Source: an uncultured Mobiluncus sp.
Lineage (GTDB): Bacteria > Actinomycetota > Actinomycetes > Actinomycetales > Actinomycetaceae
Assembly: GCF_947087965.1 (NCBI RefSeq)
Contig: NZ_CAMUES010000005.1
Location: 138,473-202,472, forward strand
DNA: 64,000 bases
Direction: 5' to 3'
The number at the start of each line of letters is the position of its first letter. Within the stretch, counting starts at the first letter, position 1. Positions 34,654 through 42,704 of the stretch are shown here, piece after piece. The notes under the pieces are model-generated. The model was not told the DNA's origin. It saw only the letters and a list, made by a program, of their open reading frames with translations, and made no database searches. A program made the position numbers and the translations under genes.

Positions 34654-34907
34654 TTGGGATTTCCTTCAAGGATGGTGGGCAACGGTACCCCTACGGCTTG
34701 CGCGGCTTTCAAAGCTGTGTCCAAGCGCACGTTGGGGTTGCCGGCCTCGAGTCTCTTGATAGCCATACGAGATACCCCGGCTTTCTCGGCAAGGTTTTCT
34801 TGTGTGTAGTCGAATATGACGCGCCGCATTCGGATGAGCTGACCGAATTTTTCTGGTGTGTCTACAGGCGTCTCAACAATCTCCATATCCATATCTGAAT
34901 GATACAT
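34650..34907 (-). CDS. hipB: HipB-like antitoxin/repressor
   Basis: 85 aa XRE-family helix-turn-helix: GQLIRMRRVIFDYTQENLAE, then KAGVSRMAIKRLEAG. It should neutralise HipA and repress the operon. The start is uncertain: the ATG at 34907 lies inside a direct repeat, while ATG 34892 (MDMEIVE) is 6 nt after a TATCAT -10-like hexamer and could be a leaderless start. hipBA lacks the CACAC motif used by other genes here, which fits separate self-regulation. Confidence 0.88.
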   Translation of the reverse strand: MYHSDMDMEIVETPVDTPEKFGQLIRMRRVIFDYTQENLAEKAGVSRMAIKRLEAGNPNVRLDTALKAAQAVGVPLPTILEGNPK

Positions 34908-34919
34908 TCACGATACATT
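34901..34919. promoter_or_regulatory. direct repeats, candidate HipB operator
   Basis: GATACATT twice, 11 bp centre to centre, covering the hipB start. One helical turn spacing fits a dimeric XRE repressor. Confidence 0.5.
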
Positions 34920-34921
34920 TT

Positions 34922-35264
34922 TGTTAATAGTTTTTTGCTGCGCCATGCTTCACAGGTTCACGAGATCTTGTTGGGGGTAGATGATGGCTTTTTCGATAAA
35001 TTCAGGGGTGGTGCGAATCATGTCCCCAGAAGTCTTTTGATGGGGTGGGGGTGTGTGGGTTTGCCTCCGGGTAGGGGTTCCAGTTTTTTCGAGGTTGGTT
35101 TTTCGGGGCGTGTTTGGTACGAGGGTACGGGGGTGTTTTGGGGCATTTTTGTGGGGCCATTTTTGTGGGTGTGCGGGGCTAATATTTTGGGCCGTTTTCA
35201 GTCCCCGTTTTGGGCCGGTTTTTTAAGGTGCGGGGTCAGGTTTTTGTGGGGGATTTTAAAAAAG
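34922..35264. other. non-coding G/T-rich stretch
   Basis: Plus-strand G/T-rich DNA between hipBA and the first DnaA-box cluster. A plus-strand reading frame exists, but the peptide is low-complexity Gly/Phe/Trp with no ribosome site. I see no gene. Confidence 0.5.
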
Positions 35265-35296
35265 TTATCCACAGGCTGTGGATAAAGTTATCCACA
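35265..35296. other. DnaA-box cluster I
   Basis: Three perfect 9-mers: TTATCCACA at 35265-35273 and 35288-35296, and its reverse TGTGGATAA at 35277-35285. With a second cluster at 36375 it brackets an AT-rich non-coding kilobase. Confidence 0.8.
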
Positions 35297-35523
35297 GGTT
35301 TAGCCGTTCAGGTTTCTTTCATAGTTGAGTGTCAGCGTATCAACTTTTATTTACGTGATGCTAAAATAATCTAAATAAGTGAATGTGCCTGTGTTCACAT
35401 TAGCACAAAAATGGGGAGTCGAACAAATGTTCGATAGCCGATTTTTGTAACACGAAACTCTCGGGGGCCGAAAATCTTAAAAAACCGATCTCAAACACGT
35501 TTCGGAAAAAATCGCCAGCCGCG

Positions 35524-36051
35524 TTTGTACTGAAAAACACGAAAAACAGTGAGGTAAAACCCCAGGTCACAAAATAGTTAAGCCTGGTCAGAGGCGGTTT
35601 CAAACTTCCAGTACAAAATTAAACCCTATCTGACCAGCGGTTTTGTAAATTTTGTACTGGAGCAGTACAAACCAACAAAAGGCAAAGCAGAAGTAAAGAA
35701 AAAATCAAAGACGCTGATGGGGATAGGTGAAAATGGTGTAGAGATAGTTAATTATTTATTTTAATTACAAATAGTACAAATATATTTATATATACTTAAC
35801 GCGAGGAGTGGAAAAAAAATTTACTGTTTCTGGAGATGTCTCTATACAAGTTTGAGGATCAAAAAATTTTTTTTTCTGTATCTTAAGTAGTTGTAGTATT
35901 TAAAAAATTTTGTACGTTTTGTACTGGAAACGGACTTTTGGTTGATATAGCAACGAAAAGTGGGTTTGCAATTTTGTACTGGAAGTTGTACTGAAGCCAG
36001 TACAATTGCACATAATCCCAGTTCAGGGCGTGTTTAGAATTTTGTACTGGA
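35524..36051. repeat. iteron array TTTTGTACTGGA
   Basis: Copies in both orientations at 35524-35533, 35608-35619 (reverse), 35650-35660 with 35663-35671 (reverse), 35917-35928, 35972-35983, 35985-35994, 35997-36005 (reverse) and 36040-36051. TGGTCAGA/TCTGACCA arms around 35585 and 35630 form a further inverted repeat. Such clustered, partly palindromic repeats between DnaA boxes are typical of an iteron-controlled origin or a partition centromere. Confidence 0.75.
35735..35900. other. AT-rich unwinding-type segment
   Basis: Almost free of G and C (TTAATTATTTATTTTAAT and runs of A or T), within the iteron array. Composition is right for a duplex-unwinding element. Confidence 0.6.
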
Positions 36052-36374
36052 GACGTGCTACATTTATCAGGATTGGGGAAAAACGCTCCCACCAGGGCAA
36101 ACGCAAAAACACGTGATTCCCAGGAATAACACCCCCGCCAGCAACACAAAAACCATAGCCCAACCCCAGCACAACACCCCTCAAATCTTCACAAAAACGC
36201 CCCTTAGACGCACGACCCCCCGCACACCCCACCCCGTACACGAAACACAGGGGGCTAATGCGTAAAAAGGGGCAAAGAATGAATCCGAAAATTTTTGTTG
36301 CATTAATAAGGAAGCAAAACCCAACCTTGGAGAACCCTGGGAGAAAAGTGGGGTTGGAGGTCGTCTTAAAAAAG

Positions 36375-36416
36375 TTATCCACAGGGTTATCCACAGGAAA
36401 AAGAGAGTTATCCACA
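36375..36416. other. DnaA-box cluster II
   Basis: Three direct copies of TTATCCACA at 36375-36383, 36387-36395 and 36408-36416. Followed by 200 bp of C/A-rich non-coding DNA up to the ParA-like gene. Confidence 0.8.
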
Positions 36417-36628
36417 GGCTGTTTTTGGGGGTAAAACACCCCTGTCGCACACCCCAAAAACCACCCGTTTTTGCCCCCAAAAAACACCCGAAAAACAGCA
36501 GCCTCTTCCACCGAAAAAACGACCCTAAAAACCCCCGTCTACTCCTTCCAAAAAACCCACCGCCCTACCGCCAGACTGCGTCCCCAAAAAACCCCTACCC
36601 AAAAACATGTCGCCCCCAAAAAAAGTTG

Positions 36629-36640
36629 CCCGCACACAAT
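36629..36640 (+). promoter_or_regulatory. leaderless promoter candidate of the ParA-like gene
   Basis: CCCGCACACAAT; hexamer CACAAT is 8 nt from ATG 36649. Confidence 0.6.
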
Positions 36641-36648
36641 GACAAGAC

Positions 36649-39600
36649 ATGATCAAACTCGCATACACCGGCACCGCCCGTCTGAAAAACATCCTCACAC
36701 CCTACCAGCCCTACGGCGACCCCGACATGGGCAAAGCAATACCCCAAATCCGGGACAACCCACCCCACCTGCTAATCATCCACGCGCCCGAACCCGTCTA
36801 CCCCATCTACGGCACACCCATCGAACAGATTATTACCGAACTAGCCGACAGCGGCACCACCGTCATCGTTATCCAGCCCGACGGTGCAGAAAACATCGCC
36901 ACCGGTCTGCCTCATACTATTTATCTCACGCCACAAGACGACCTCACACCCTATCTCATCGTTGCTGGGCTCACCCCCCAACCCGGCACCGCCCTAACAA
37001 TCGAAGAACCCGAACCTGAACTTGAATCGGTCGGAGAGCCTGAGCCTGGACTTGAATCGGTCGGAGAGCCTGAGCCTGGACTTGAATCGGTCGGAGAACC
37101 CGAACCTGGACTTGAATCGGTCGGAGAGCCCGAACCTGGACTTGAATCGGTCGGAGAACCCGGATTGGTCGGAGAGCCTGAACTTGAATCGGTGGCTGGG
37201 GTCGAAACTGGGATAAAGAATGAACCTTTTAGTGAGACGGTATGGGCGGCCGAATCTAGGACTGAGCCTGAACCTGAATCTAATCCGGTCGGAGAATCCG
37301 AACTTGAGCCCGCTCTGGTCGAAGAACCTGAACCTGAATCCAATCTGGTCGGAGAGCCTGAATCTAATCCGGTTGAAGAACTCGAGTTTGTCTCGGTTGA
37401 AGGACTTGAATCTATTGAGGAATCTGTTTTGGTCGAAGAACCCGAACTTGAATCCAATCTGGTCGGAGAGCCTGAATCTAATCCCGTTGCAGAACCCGAA
37501 CTTGAATCCATTACAGTTGGAGAACCTGGGTCTGCCCTGGTCGGAGAACCCGAACTCGAAGCTAATCCGATTGCGGAGCCTGAATCGGTTGAAGAACTTG
37601 GATCCAATTCGGTTGAAGGGTTTGGATCTGGAAGCGAACCCGTAGCTGGGTCTGAAGTGTCCGGGGAGGCTGTGTTTGAGGCTGACTATTCTTGGCCGGT
37701 TTTAGACACGGTGGACGGTGCCGGTGTCACACCGGTTACCCAACTCGAATTCGTGACCGAGCCAGAGCCCTTGGTTGAGCCCGAACAAACATCTACGGTA
37801 GGGCTAGAACCCTTGGTTGAGCCCGAACAAGAACCTGCGGTAGGGCCGGAGTCTTTTGTTGAGCCTGTGTCTAAAACGGAGTGGGGACAGGCTACTGCGA
37901 CGGGTTCCGGGGTTGTCGCAGATGAGAATAGTTACGGGCCTGGGCAAGCCTTGGACGAAAAACCCGAGCCGACAGCTAAATTAGGCACTACGCCCCTCAA
38001 TGTTGAGGACGGCACTCAGCGAGTTGATAGCGCGGAAGAATTTTTAAGCATGACCGAACCCGAACCAGGATCCGAATCTGAACCCGAATCTGAGCCAGAG
38101 CCTATAGTCGCGGTTGAGCCTGAGCCGGTATCGGATTCTATACCCACGTCCGGGTTCGAGAGCATGCCTACGGTTGAGACTGGACATGTATCTGAACCAG
38201 TAACCGAATCTGTGTCCGAACCAGTATTTGAATCGGTTTTTGAGCCTACCCCCGGTGTTGAGGCAACGGCTAACGGTGATACTCCCGACTGGCTTACCCC
38301 TGAGCCCGCCCCCGTGGCCGAGCCTACGCCTGAGAATAGTACTCCCGACTGGCTTACCCCCGAGCCCGCCCCCGTGGCCGAGCCTACGCCTGAGAATAAT
38401 ACTCCCGACTGGCTTACCCCCGAATCCGTATCCGATTCTGTATTCGAACCGGCAGCGGATCCCGTGTTTGAGGCGGCGACCGATAATAAATCCCCCGAAC
38501 CTGCCCCTGCATCTACACCATCATTTGAAGCATCGGACGGTAACAACAACCCCAGTTGGCTCACCCCTGAGACTACCCCCGTGTTTGAGGCAACGGCTGA
38601 TAGTACGCCCAACTGGCTAACACAGCCCATAGCTGAGCCGGCATCGGATTTTACGTCCACGGTCGAGCCCGAAACCATGCCTGTAATTGAGCCCGCCTCC
38701 GTAGTTGAACCTGCGCCTGAGAACGGTACGCCCGATTGGTTGGCCCCCGAACCGACATCCGAATCTGTGCCTACACCCGAGAACGGTAACAATACCCCTG
38801 GTTGGCTCACGCCCGGATCTACACCCGTGGTTGAACCTATGTCCGAGAACAGCACACCTGGTTGGCTTGCCACCGAGCCAATATCTGAACCTGTGTCTAA
38901 CCCTGCCACCGTGGTTGAGCCTGCGCCTGAAACGATATCTGGATTAGTATCTGAACCGGTATTTGAGTCCACGGTCGAAAACGATACCCCCGATTGGCTT
39001 GCCCCTACCCCCGTGGTCGAGCCTGCGCCTGAGAATAGTACTCTTGATTGGCTTAACCCCGAATCGGTAGCAGAACCGAAGCCAGATTTCATGCCTACGG
39101 TCGAGGCTGAATCGGCATTGGAGCCTGCGACCGACAACACCTCCAGCTGGTTAGCACAGCCTGTGTCTGAGTCTGCCCCCGTGGCCGAGGCAACGACTGG
39201 TAGTACCCCCGACTGGTTAACGCAGCCCGAATCCGCCACCGTAGTTGAACCCGCGCCCGAGAATAGTACTCCCGACTGGCTTACCCCCGAACCGGTGTCT
39301 AACCCTGCCACCGTGGTTGAGCCCACGCCCGAACCCGTATCCGACCCTACCCCTATAGATACGCCACAAAACTGGACCACCACCACCACCACTACGGCAC
39401 AAAACACGCCAGACTGGGTTAAACAAAAAACCCAAACCGCCACCACCCCCACACCTACCGCCACCACTGTCGCCACCCTAACCACGCCCACACGGCCCAC
39501 CATCCCCACCATCACCAGCACCCGCCACGCCCTCGCCACACTCATCAGCGCTAAAGGCGGCGTAGGAAAAACCCTACTCACCATCACCCTCGCCGACACC

Positions 39601-40401
39601 GCCGTCCGCTACGGGCCAGGAGGCTATCGGGTATCCATCATCGACGCAAACCGAGGCCAAGCAGACATCGGCCCCTACCTCAACCTCCCCGAAACCACCC
39701 CATCCATCTACCAAACCACCCAAAACCACAATCCACTCCTCCAACACCTCACCCCCAACCGGATAAACCAGTATCGACAAGGATTAGGTGACGTCGGGTA
39801 TGCGGTCACCCTCGCCCCACCCACCGACCTATCCGACCCCCACCTCATCGACACCAGCCTCTACACCGAAACCATCAACACCATCACCGAAAACTCCAAC
39901 CTCACCCTCATCGACACCGCCACAACCGAAAACTACGACACCACCAGCCTCATCGAAGACGTGATCATTCCCGCCACCCTCAACCACGCCGGCTGGATCA
40001 TCGCCGTCACCGACACATCCCGCACCGGCGCCACCAACCTCACCAAACGGCTCAACCAATACTTTATGAAAGGTGTCAGCCCCGCAAAAACCATTATCGT
40101 CATCAACCAGGCCACCAACCCCAACGACCCCGCATATCAGCAGGCTACTAAAACCCTCCAACCATTAGGCACACCCATCATCACCATCCCCCACTCCAAC
40201 CTGGTCTATCAACTCTCCGCCCAGGCTCGTATGGCTACCTCTGCCCCTAACATGGCTCCACCTTTGCAGCAGGTTTTGTCTACTGTTACGGGCCAGCCGG
40301 GGTTCGTCAACAACACCGCCCCAACCCCCACCACTATCACCACCGGTAGCAGCCCCCAGGCCGGTAACAAGTCGGGGTTTTTCAACAAACTATTCAAATA
40401 A
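36649..40401 (+). CDS. ParA/TadZ-like ATPase with long low-complexity linker
   Basis: 1250 aa. Residues 1-110 form a receiver-like alpha/beta domain (HLLIIHAPEPVYPIYG), as in CpaE/TadZ or other N-terminally extended ParA/MinD proteins. Residues about 120-945 are Glu/Pro/Val/Ser low complexity with tandem motifs such as GLESVGEPEP and NSTPDWLTPEPAPVAEPTPE. The C-terminal 300 residues are a P-loop ATPase: ISAKGGVGKTLLTITLADTA, LIDTATTENYDTTS, VTDTSRTGATNL. It lies beside the candidate origin, so plasmid partitioning or positioning of the transfer machinery is likely. Leaderless ATG 8 nt after the motif. Confidence 0.82.
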   Translation: MIKLAYTGTARLKNILTPYQPYGDPDMGKAIPQIRDNPPHLLIIHAPEPVYPIYGTPIEQIITELADSGTTVIVIQPDGAENIATGLPHTIYLTPQDDLTPYLIVAGLTPQPGTALTIEEPEPELESVGEPEPGLESVGEPEPGLESVGEPEPGLESVGEPEPGLESVGEPGLVGEPELESVAGVETGIKNEPFSETVWAAESRTEPEPESNPVGESELEPALVEEPEPESNLVGEPESNPVEELEFVSVEGLESIEESVLVEEPELESNLVGEPESNPVAEPELESITVGEPGSALVGEPELEANPIAEPESVEELGSNSVEGFGSGSEPVAGSEVSGEAVFEADYSWPVLDTVDGAGVTPVTQLEFVTEPEPLVEPEQTSTVGLEPLVEPEQEPAVGPESFVEPVSKTEWGQATATGSGVVADENSYGPGQALDEKPEPTAKLGTTPLNVEDGTQRVDSAEEFLSMTEPEPGSESEPESEPEPIVAVEPEPVSDSIPTSGFESMPTVETGHVSEPVTESVSEPVFESVFEPTPGVEATANGDTPDWLTPEPAPVAEPTPENSTPDWLTPEPAPVAEPTPENNTPDWLTPESVSDSVFEPAADPVFEAATDNKSPEPAPASTPSFEASDGNNNPSWLTPETTPVFEATADSTPNWLTQPIAEPASDFTSTVEPETMPVIEPASVVEPAPENGTPDWLAPEPTSESVPTPENGNNTPGWLTPGSTPVVEPMSENSTPGWLATEPISEPVSNPATVVEPAPETISGLVSEPVFESTVENDTPDWLAPTPVVEPAPENSTLDWLNPESVAEPKPDFMPTVEAESALEPATDNTSSWLAQPVSESAPVAEATTGSTPDWLTQPESATVVEPAPENSTPDWLTPEPVSNPATVVEPTPEPVSDPTPIDTPQNWTTTTTTTAQNTPDWVKQKTQTATTPTPTATTVATLTTPTRPTIPTITSTRHALATLISAKGGVGKTLLTITLADTAVRYGPGGYRVSIIDANRGQADIGPYLNLPETTPSIYQTTQNHNPLLQHLTPNRINQYRQGLGDVGYAVTLAPPTDLSDPHLIDTSLYTETINTITENSNLTLIDTATTENYDTTSLIEDVIIPATLNHAGWIIAVTDTSRTGATNLTKRLNQYFMKGVSPAKTIIVINQATNPNDPAYQQATKTLQPLGTPIITIPHSNLVYQLSAQARMATSAPNMAPPLQQVLSTVTGQPGFVNNTAPTPTTITTGSSPQAGNKSGFFNKLFK
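37018..37200 (+). repeat. 30-bp tandem repeats in the ParA-like gene
   Basis: Four to five nearly identical units encoding GLESVGEPEP. Similar but looser repeats (TPDWLTPEPAPVAEPTPEN, about 60 bp) recur from 38280 to 39320. Confidence 0.8.
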
Positions 40402-40410
40402 GGACGCATT

Positions 40411-40485
40411 ATGTTTAGGACACCAGACGGGCGCTTCACCAACCCGATCTTGAATAGGGCAGGAGGACAGTCCCACCATGTATAG
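40411..40485 (+). CDS. 24-aa small ORF duplicating the next gene's N-terminus
   Basis: MFRTPDGRFTNPILNRAGG, then QSHHV. The first 11 residues match MYRTSDGRFTN of the following gene, which it overlaps by 8 bp. ATG has AAGGA 6 nt upstream. Either a coupled leader peptide or the remnant of a partial duplication. Confidence 0.4.
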   Translation: MFRTPDGRFTNPILNRAGGQSHHV

Positions 40486-40933
40486 GACATCCGACGGACG
40501 GTTCACCAACCGGCCCCAGCCCCAAACCGTCAACAACACGCCCAAACCCATCAACGTTCTCAACCAAGCCCGCCACACCGCAAACTGGCAGCGCGGACAA
40601 GCCATCACCCGACTAAAAAACGGGCAACTCACCCCCAACCAGCTAATCCAACTCGCCAAACAACACCCCTACCTACAAAAAATCAGTCTCCAAACCATCA
40701 TCCAAAACACACCCAACCTCCCCCGCACTATCAAAAACCGGTGGCAACAAAAACTCGCCCAACAAGCCCAAAAAACCCTCCCCGAAAACCCTGATATTGC
40801 CTGGCTCCTCGACCGGCGTACAGGACAAAAACGGTTACGAGCCTTCCAAGAAACCCTCAACACCCAAACCGCCCCACCCTGGCCCGGCTGGCCCTACACA
40901 CCCAAACCACAACACCCTGAACAAAAACCATAA
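40478..40933 (+). CDS. 151-aa basic protein
   Basis: No family recognised. Starts MYRTSDGRFTNRPQPQTVNN with AGGAGGACA upstream, then a helical, Gln/Lys-rich body (ITRLKNGQLTPNQLIQLAKQ) with a high positive charge and a Pro-rich tail. The basic character and position after the ParA-like gene suggest a DNA-binding partner, for example a centromere-binding protein; this is inference. Confidence 0.6.
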   Translation: MYRTSDGRFTNRPQPQTVNNTPKPINVLNQARHTANWQRGQAITRLKNGQLTPNQLIQLAKQHPYLQKISLQTIIQNTPNLPRTIKNRWQQKLAQQAQKTLPENPDIAWLLDRRTGQKRLRAFQETLNTQTAPPWPGWPYTPKPQHPEQKP

Positions 40934-40953
40934 AAGGAACACCAAAAATAATT

Positions 40954-40965
40954 CCCCCACACGGT
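40954..40965 (+). promoter_or_regulatory. leaderless promoter candidate of the sigma-like gene
   Basis: CCCCCACACGGT; hexamer CACGGT is 7 nt from ATG 40973. If the encoded protein reads this motif, the gene would be autoregulated. Confidence 0.6.
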
Positions 40966-40972
40966 GACACCT

Positions 40973-42655
40973 ATGGCGAAACCCCCCAAAGACCACCACC
41001 TACTCGGTAAAGAAACCCTCCTCATCCACAACCTCACCCAACTACCCGAAACCCACTACCAAAAAGCCAGAGACAACTGGTGGCGCACGCATCAAAAAAC
41101 CATCGACTGGCTCACATGGACAATAGCGAAAGCCACAAAACACACCACGGAAGAAAACCGGCAACACATCCAAACCGTAATTGCCGAATCATTCTGTGCC
41201 ATCACCAACCAGATGCGGCAAACCCCCCACTATGCCACCAACGTAATCAAATTCGAAACCATCATCTTCTACCATGCTAGAGACAGGTACCGGCGTGAAA
41301 CAGACAAAATGGACACCCCCGCCTCCGGCATGGTCAACTCCAAACGCAAACAGCGCGAACTACAAAAAACCGTCCACCAACTCCACAACCAAGGCATCCA
41401 CAACCCCACCGTCACCCAAATCGTTCAAGAAACCAACCAGCGGCTATTAGCCACTAGGAAAAACCCGAAACGGTCCGGAATACTCGTAACCGAAAAAGAT
41501 TTGCAAACCAATTGGCAGCCGCCCACCACTATTGAAGACTACAACCAGCCCGGGGCCGAAACCAACCAGGCCGGATTCACCATCCAAGAACTCCGTGACA
41601 GTATTATCGCCCAACTAGCGGAACAAACCGACATGTTCCTTACCAATTTGCAGGATGGGCGTGGCCCGAAAACAGGGCTCGAAAAACAACTCTACACACC
41701 ACTCACCACCATCACCCGCAGTCTCCTACCCGAACAATACCAGACACTATTAGCCCCTCAACAGTCCAGTATCGAGACGTTACGCAACCAGTTGAAACAG
41801 GCTCTCGACCCGAAACAATCCAGCATCCTGCCCCTACCGCCAGTAATCGAACTGTGGGCGGGTATCGGTGTCACCATCGGCCACCAGCAGGCACACCAGG
41901 CTACACGGCTGACCGTGGTTGATAGCGTGTCGGTGAAAAAAACCATACAAGCCGCGTTTCCTCACGTTCCCTGTGTGGTGGCTAAACCTGGGGAGGGTGC
42001 GGACACAATCGTGGAGCGAATCAGTAGCCAGACCGATTTAGGCACACCGTCGATGGTTGTGTCCACGGTCAAGCGAGAAAACCTAGACACCGTGTTGGGG
42101 GTTGTTCCTAAACTTTGCGCCCCCATCATCATTTTCTACAGCCACAGTAAAACTGTTGTCAAAGATTTGGAGGATAGGCTCACCAGTTTTGAGAAGGGCC
42201 GTTACCGTTTCGAGACAGTCATGGTGAACGTTTCAAACATGGGGGTTCCGGTTGATGACTGTTGGTGGATAACAGTCTGTACCCTAGACGCGGCATTGAC
42301 AAGAAACATTTGTAAAGGGTTGGTAGAAAAAATATGCGAAACCGCCGCATCTATCCGGGACGTGTGTCCACAGTTTAGGTGGGAGAAATATTATCTGCGG
42401 GGTAGGGGTTGGAAGGCTTATTCTACGGATCGGCCTTTGCGCCGGTTGCCGGACGGGTTGCGTGCCCCGACCCGGCCCGGTAGGGCGCACGTGTTGTCTG
42501 TTTCTGATATGCGCACCATTTTGGGGTATCCGGATAGTTTAGATGATGTGGGGTATGTTCGGTTGCGGGATTCGCCTCCGCCGAGGATAGTGTTGGTTGT
42601 GGTGGGGGTGTCGTGTCGGGTGGTGAATCCTTGCATGGTTGAAATAGTGGCGTAA
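40973..42655 (+). CDS. sigma-like N-terminus fused to a degenerate C5-methyltransferase domain
   Basis: 560 aa. Residues about 55-165 resemble sigma-70 regions 2 and 3: a helical core (FETIIFYHARDRYRRETDKM), then PASGMVNSKRKQRELQKTV and GIHNPTVTQIVQETNQRLL. I find no region 4. Instead, from about residue 290 there is a C5-methyltransferase-like fold: motif I VIELWAGIGVTIG, a motif VIII-like VNVSNMGVPVDDCWWITVC lacking the QxRxR residues, and a C-terminal RAHVLSVSDMRTILGYPDSL like motif IX/X. The catalytic ProCys and the ENV motif are missing, so it should be inactive. Codon composition changes from C/A-rich to G/T-rich near 42.0 kb. ATG 40973 is leaderless. Confidence 0.6.
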   Translation: MAKPPKDHHLLGKETLLIHNLTQLPETHYQKARDNWWRTHQKTIDWLTWTIAKATKHTTEENRQHIQTVIAESFCAITNQMRQTPHYATNVIKFETIIFYHARDRYRRETDKMDTPASGMVNSKRKQRELQKTVHQLHNQGIHNPTVTQIVQETNQRLLATRKNPKRSGILVTEKDLQTNWQPPTTIEDYNQPGAETNQAGFTIQELRDSIIAQLAEQTDMFLTNLQDGRGPKTGLEKQLYTPLTTITRSLLPEQYQTLLAPQQSSIETLRNQLKQALDPKQSSILPLPPVIELWAGIGVTIGHQQAHQATRLTVVDSVSVKKTIQAAFPHVPCVVAKPGEGADTIVERISSQTDLGTPSMVVSTVKRENLDTVLGVVPKLCAPIIIFYSHSKTVVKDLEDRLTSFEKGRYRFETVMVNVSNMGVPVDDCWWITVCTLDAALTRNICKGLVEKICETAASIRDVCPQFRWEKYYLRGRGWKAYSTDRPLRRLPDGLRAPTRPGRAHVLSVSDMRTILGYPDSLDDVGYVRLRDSPPPRIVLVVVGVSCRVVNPCMVEIVA

Positions 42656-42684
42656 CGTTGACCGTAATGTTGGCGGGGTCGTTG

Positions 42685-42696
42685 CCCGCACACGAT
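42685..42696 (+). promoter_or_regulatory. leaderless promoter candidate of the first small RCC1 gene
   Basis: CCCGCACACGAT; hexamer is 8 nt from ATG 42705. Confidence 0.6.
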
Positions 42697-42704
42697 AAAC
42701 AGGC

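Noticed and set aside
34899..35285. 128-codon plus-strand ORF in front of the DnaA boxes
   Set aside because: Gly/Phe/Trp-rich peptide ending in a DnaA box, no ribosome site; G/T-rich non-coding DNA explains it.
35883..36511. minus-strand ORFs across the iteron region
   Set aside because: They are built from iterons and DnaA boxes; frames overlap each other without start signals.
38016..39599. 527-codon minus-strand Ser/Gly/Val-rich ORF
   Set aside because: Antisense of the repetitive linker of the ParA-like gene; no ribosome site or motif.
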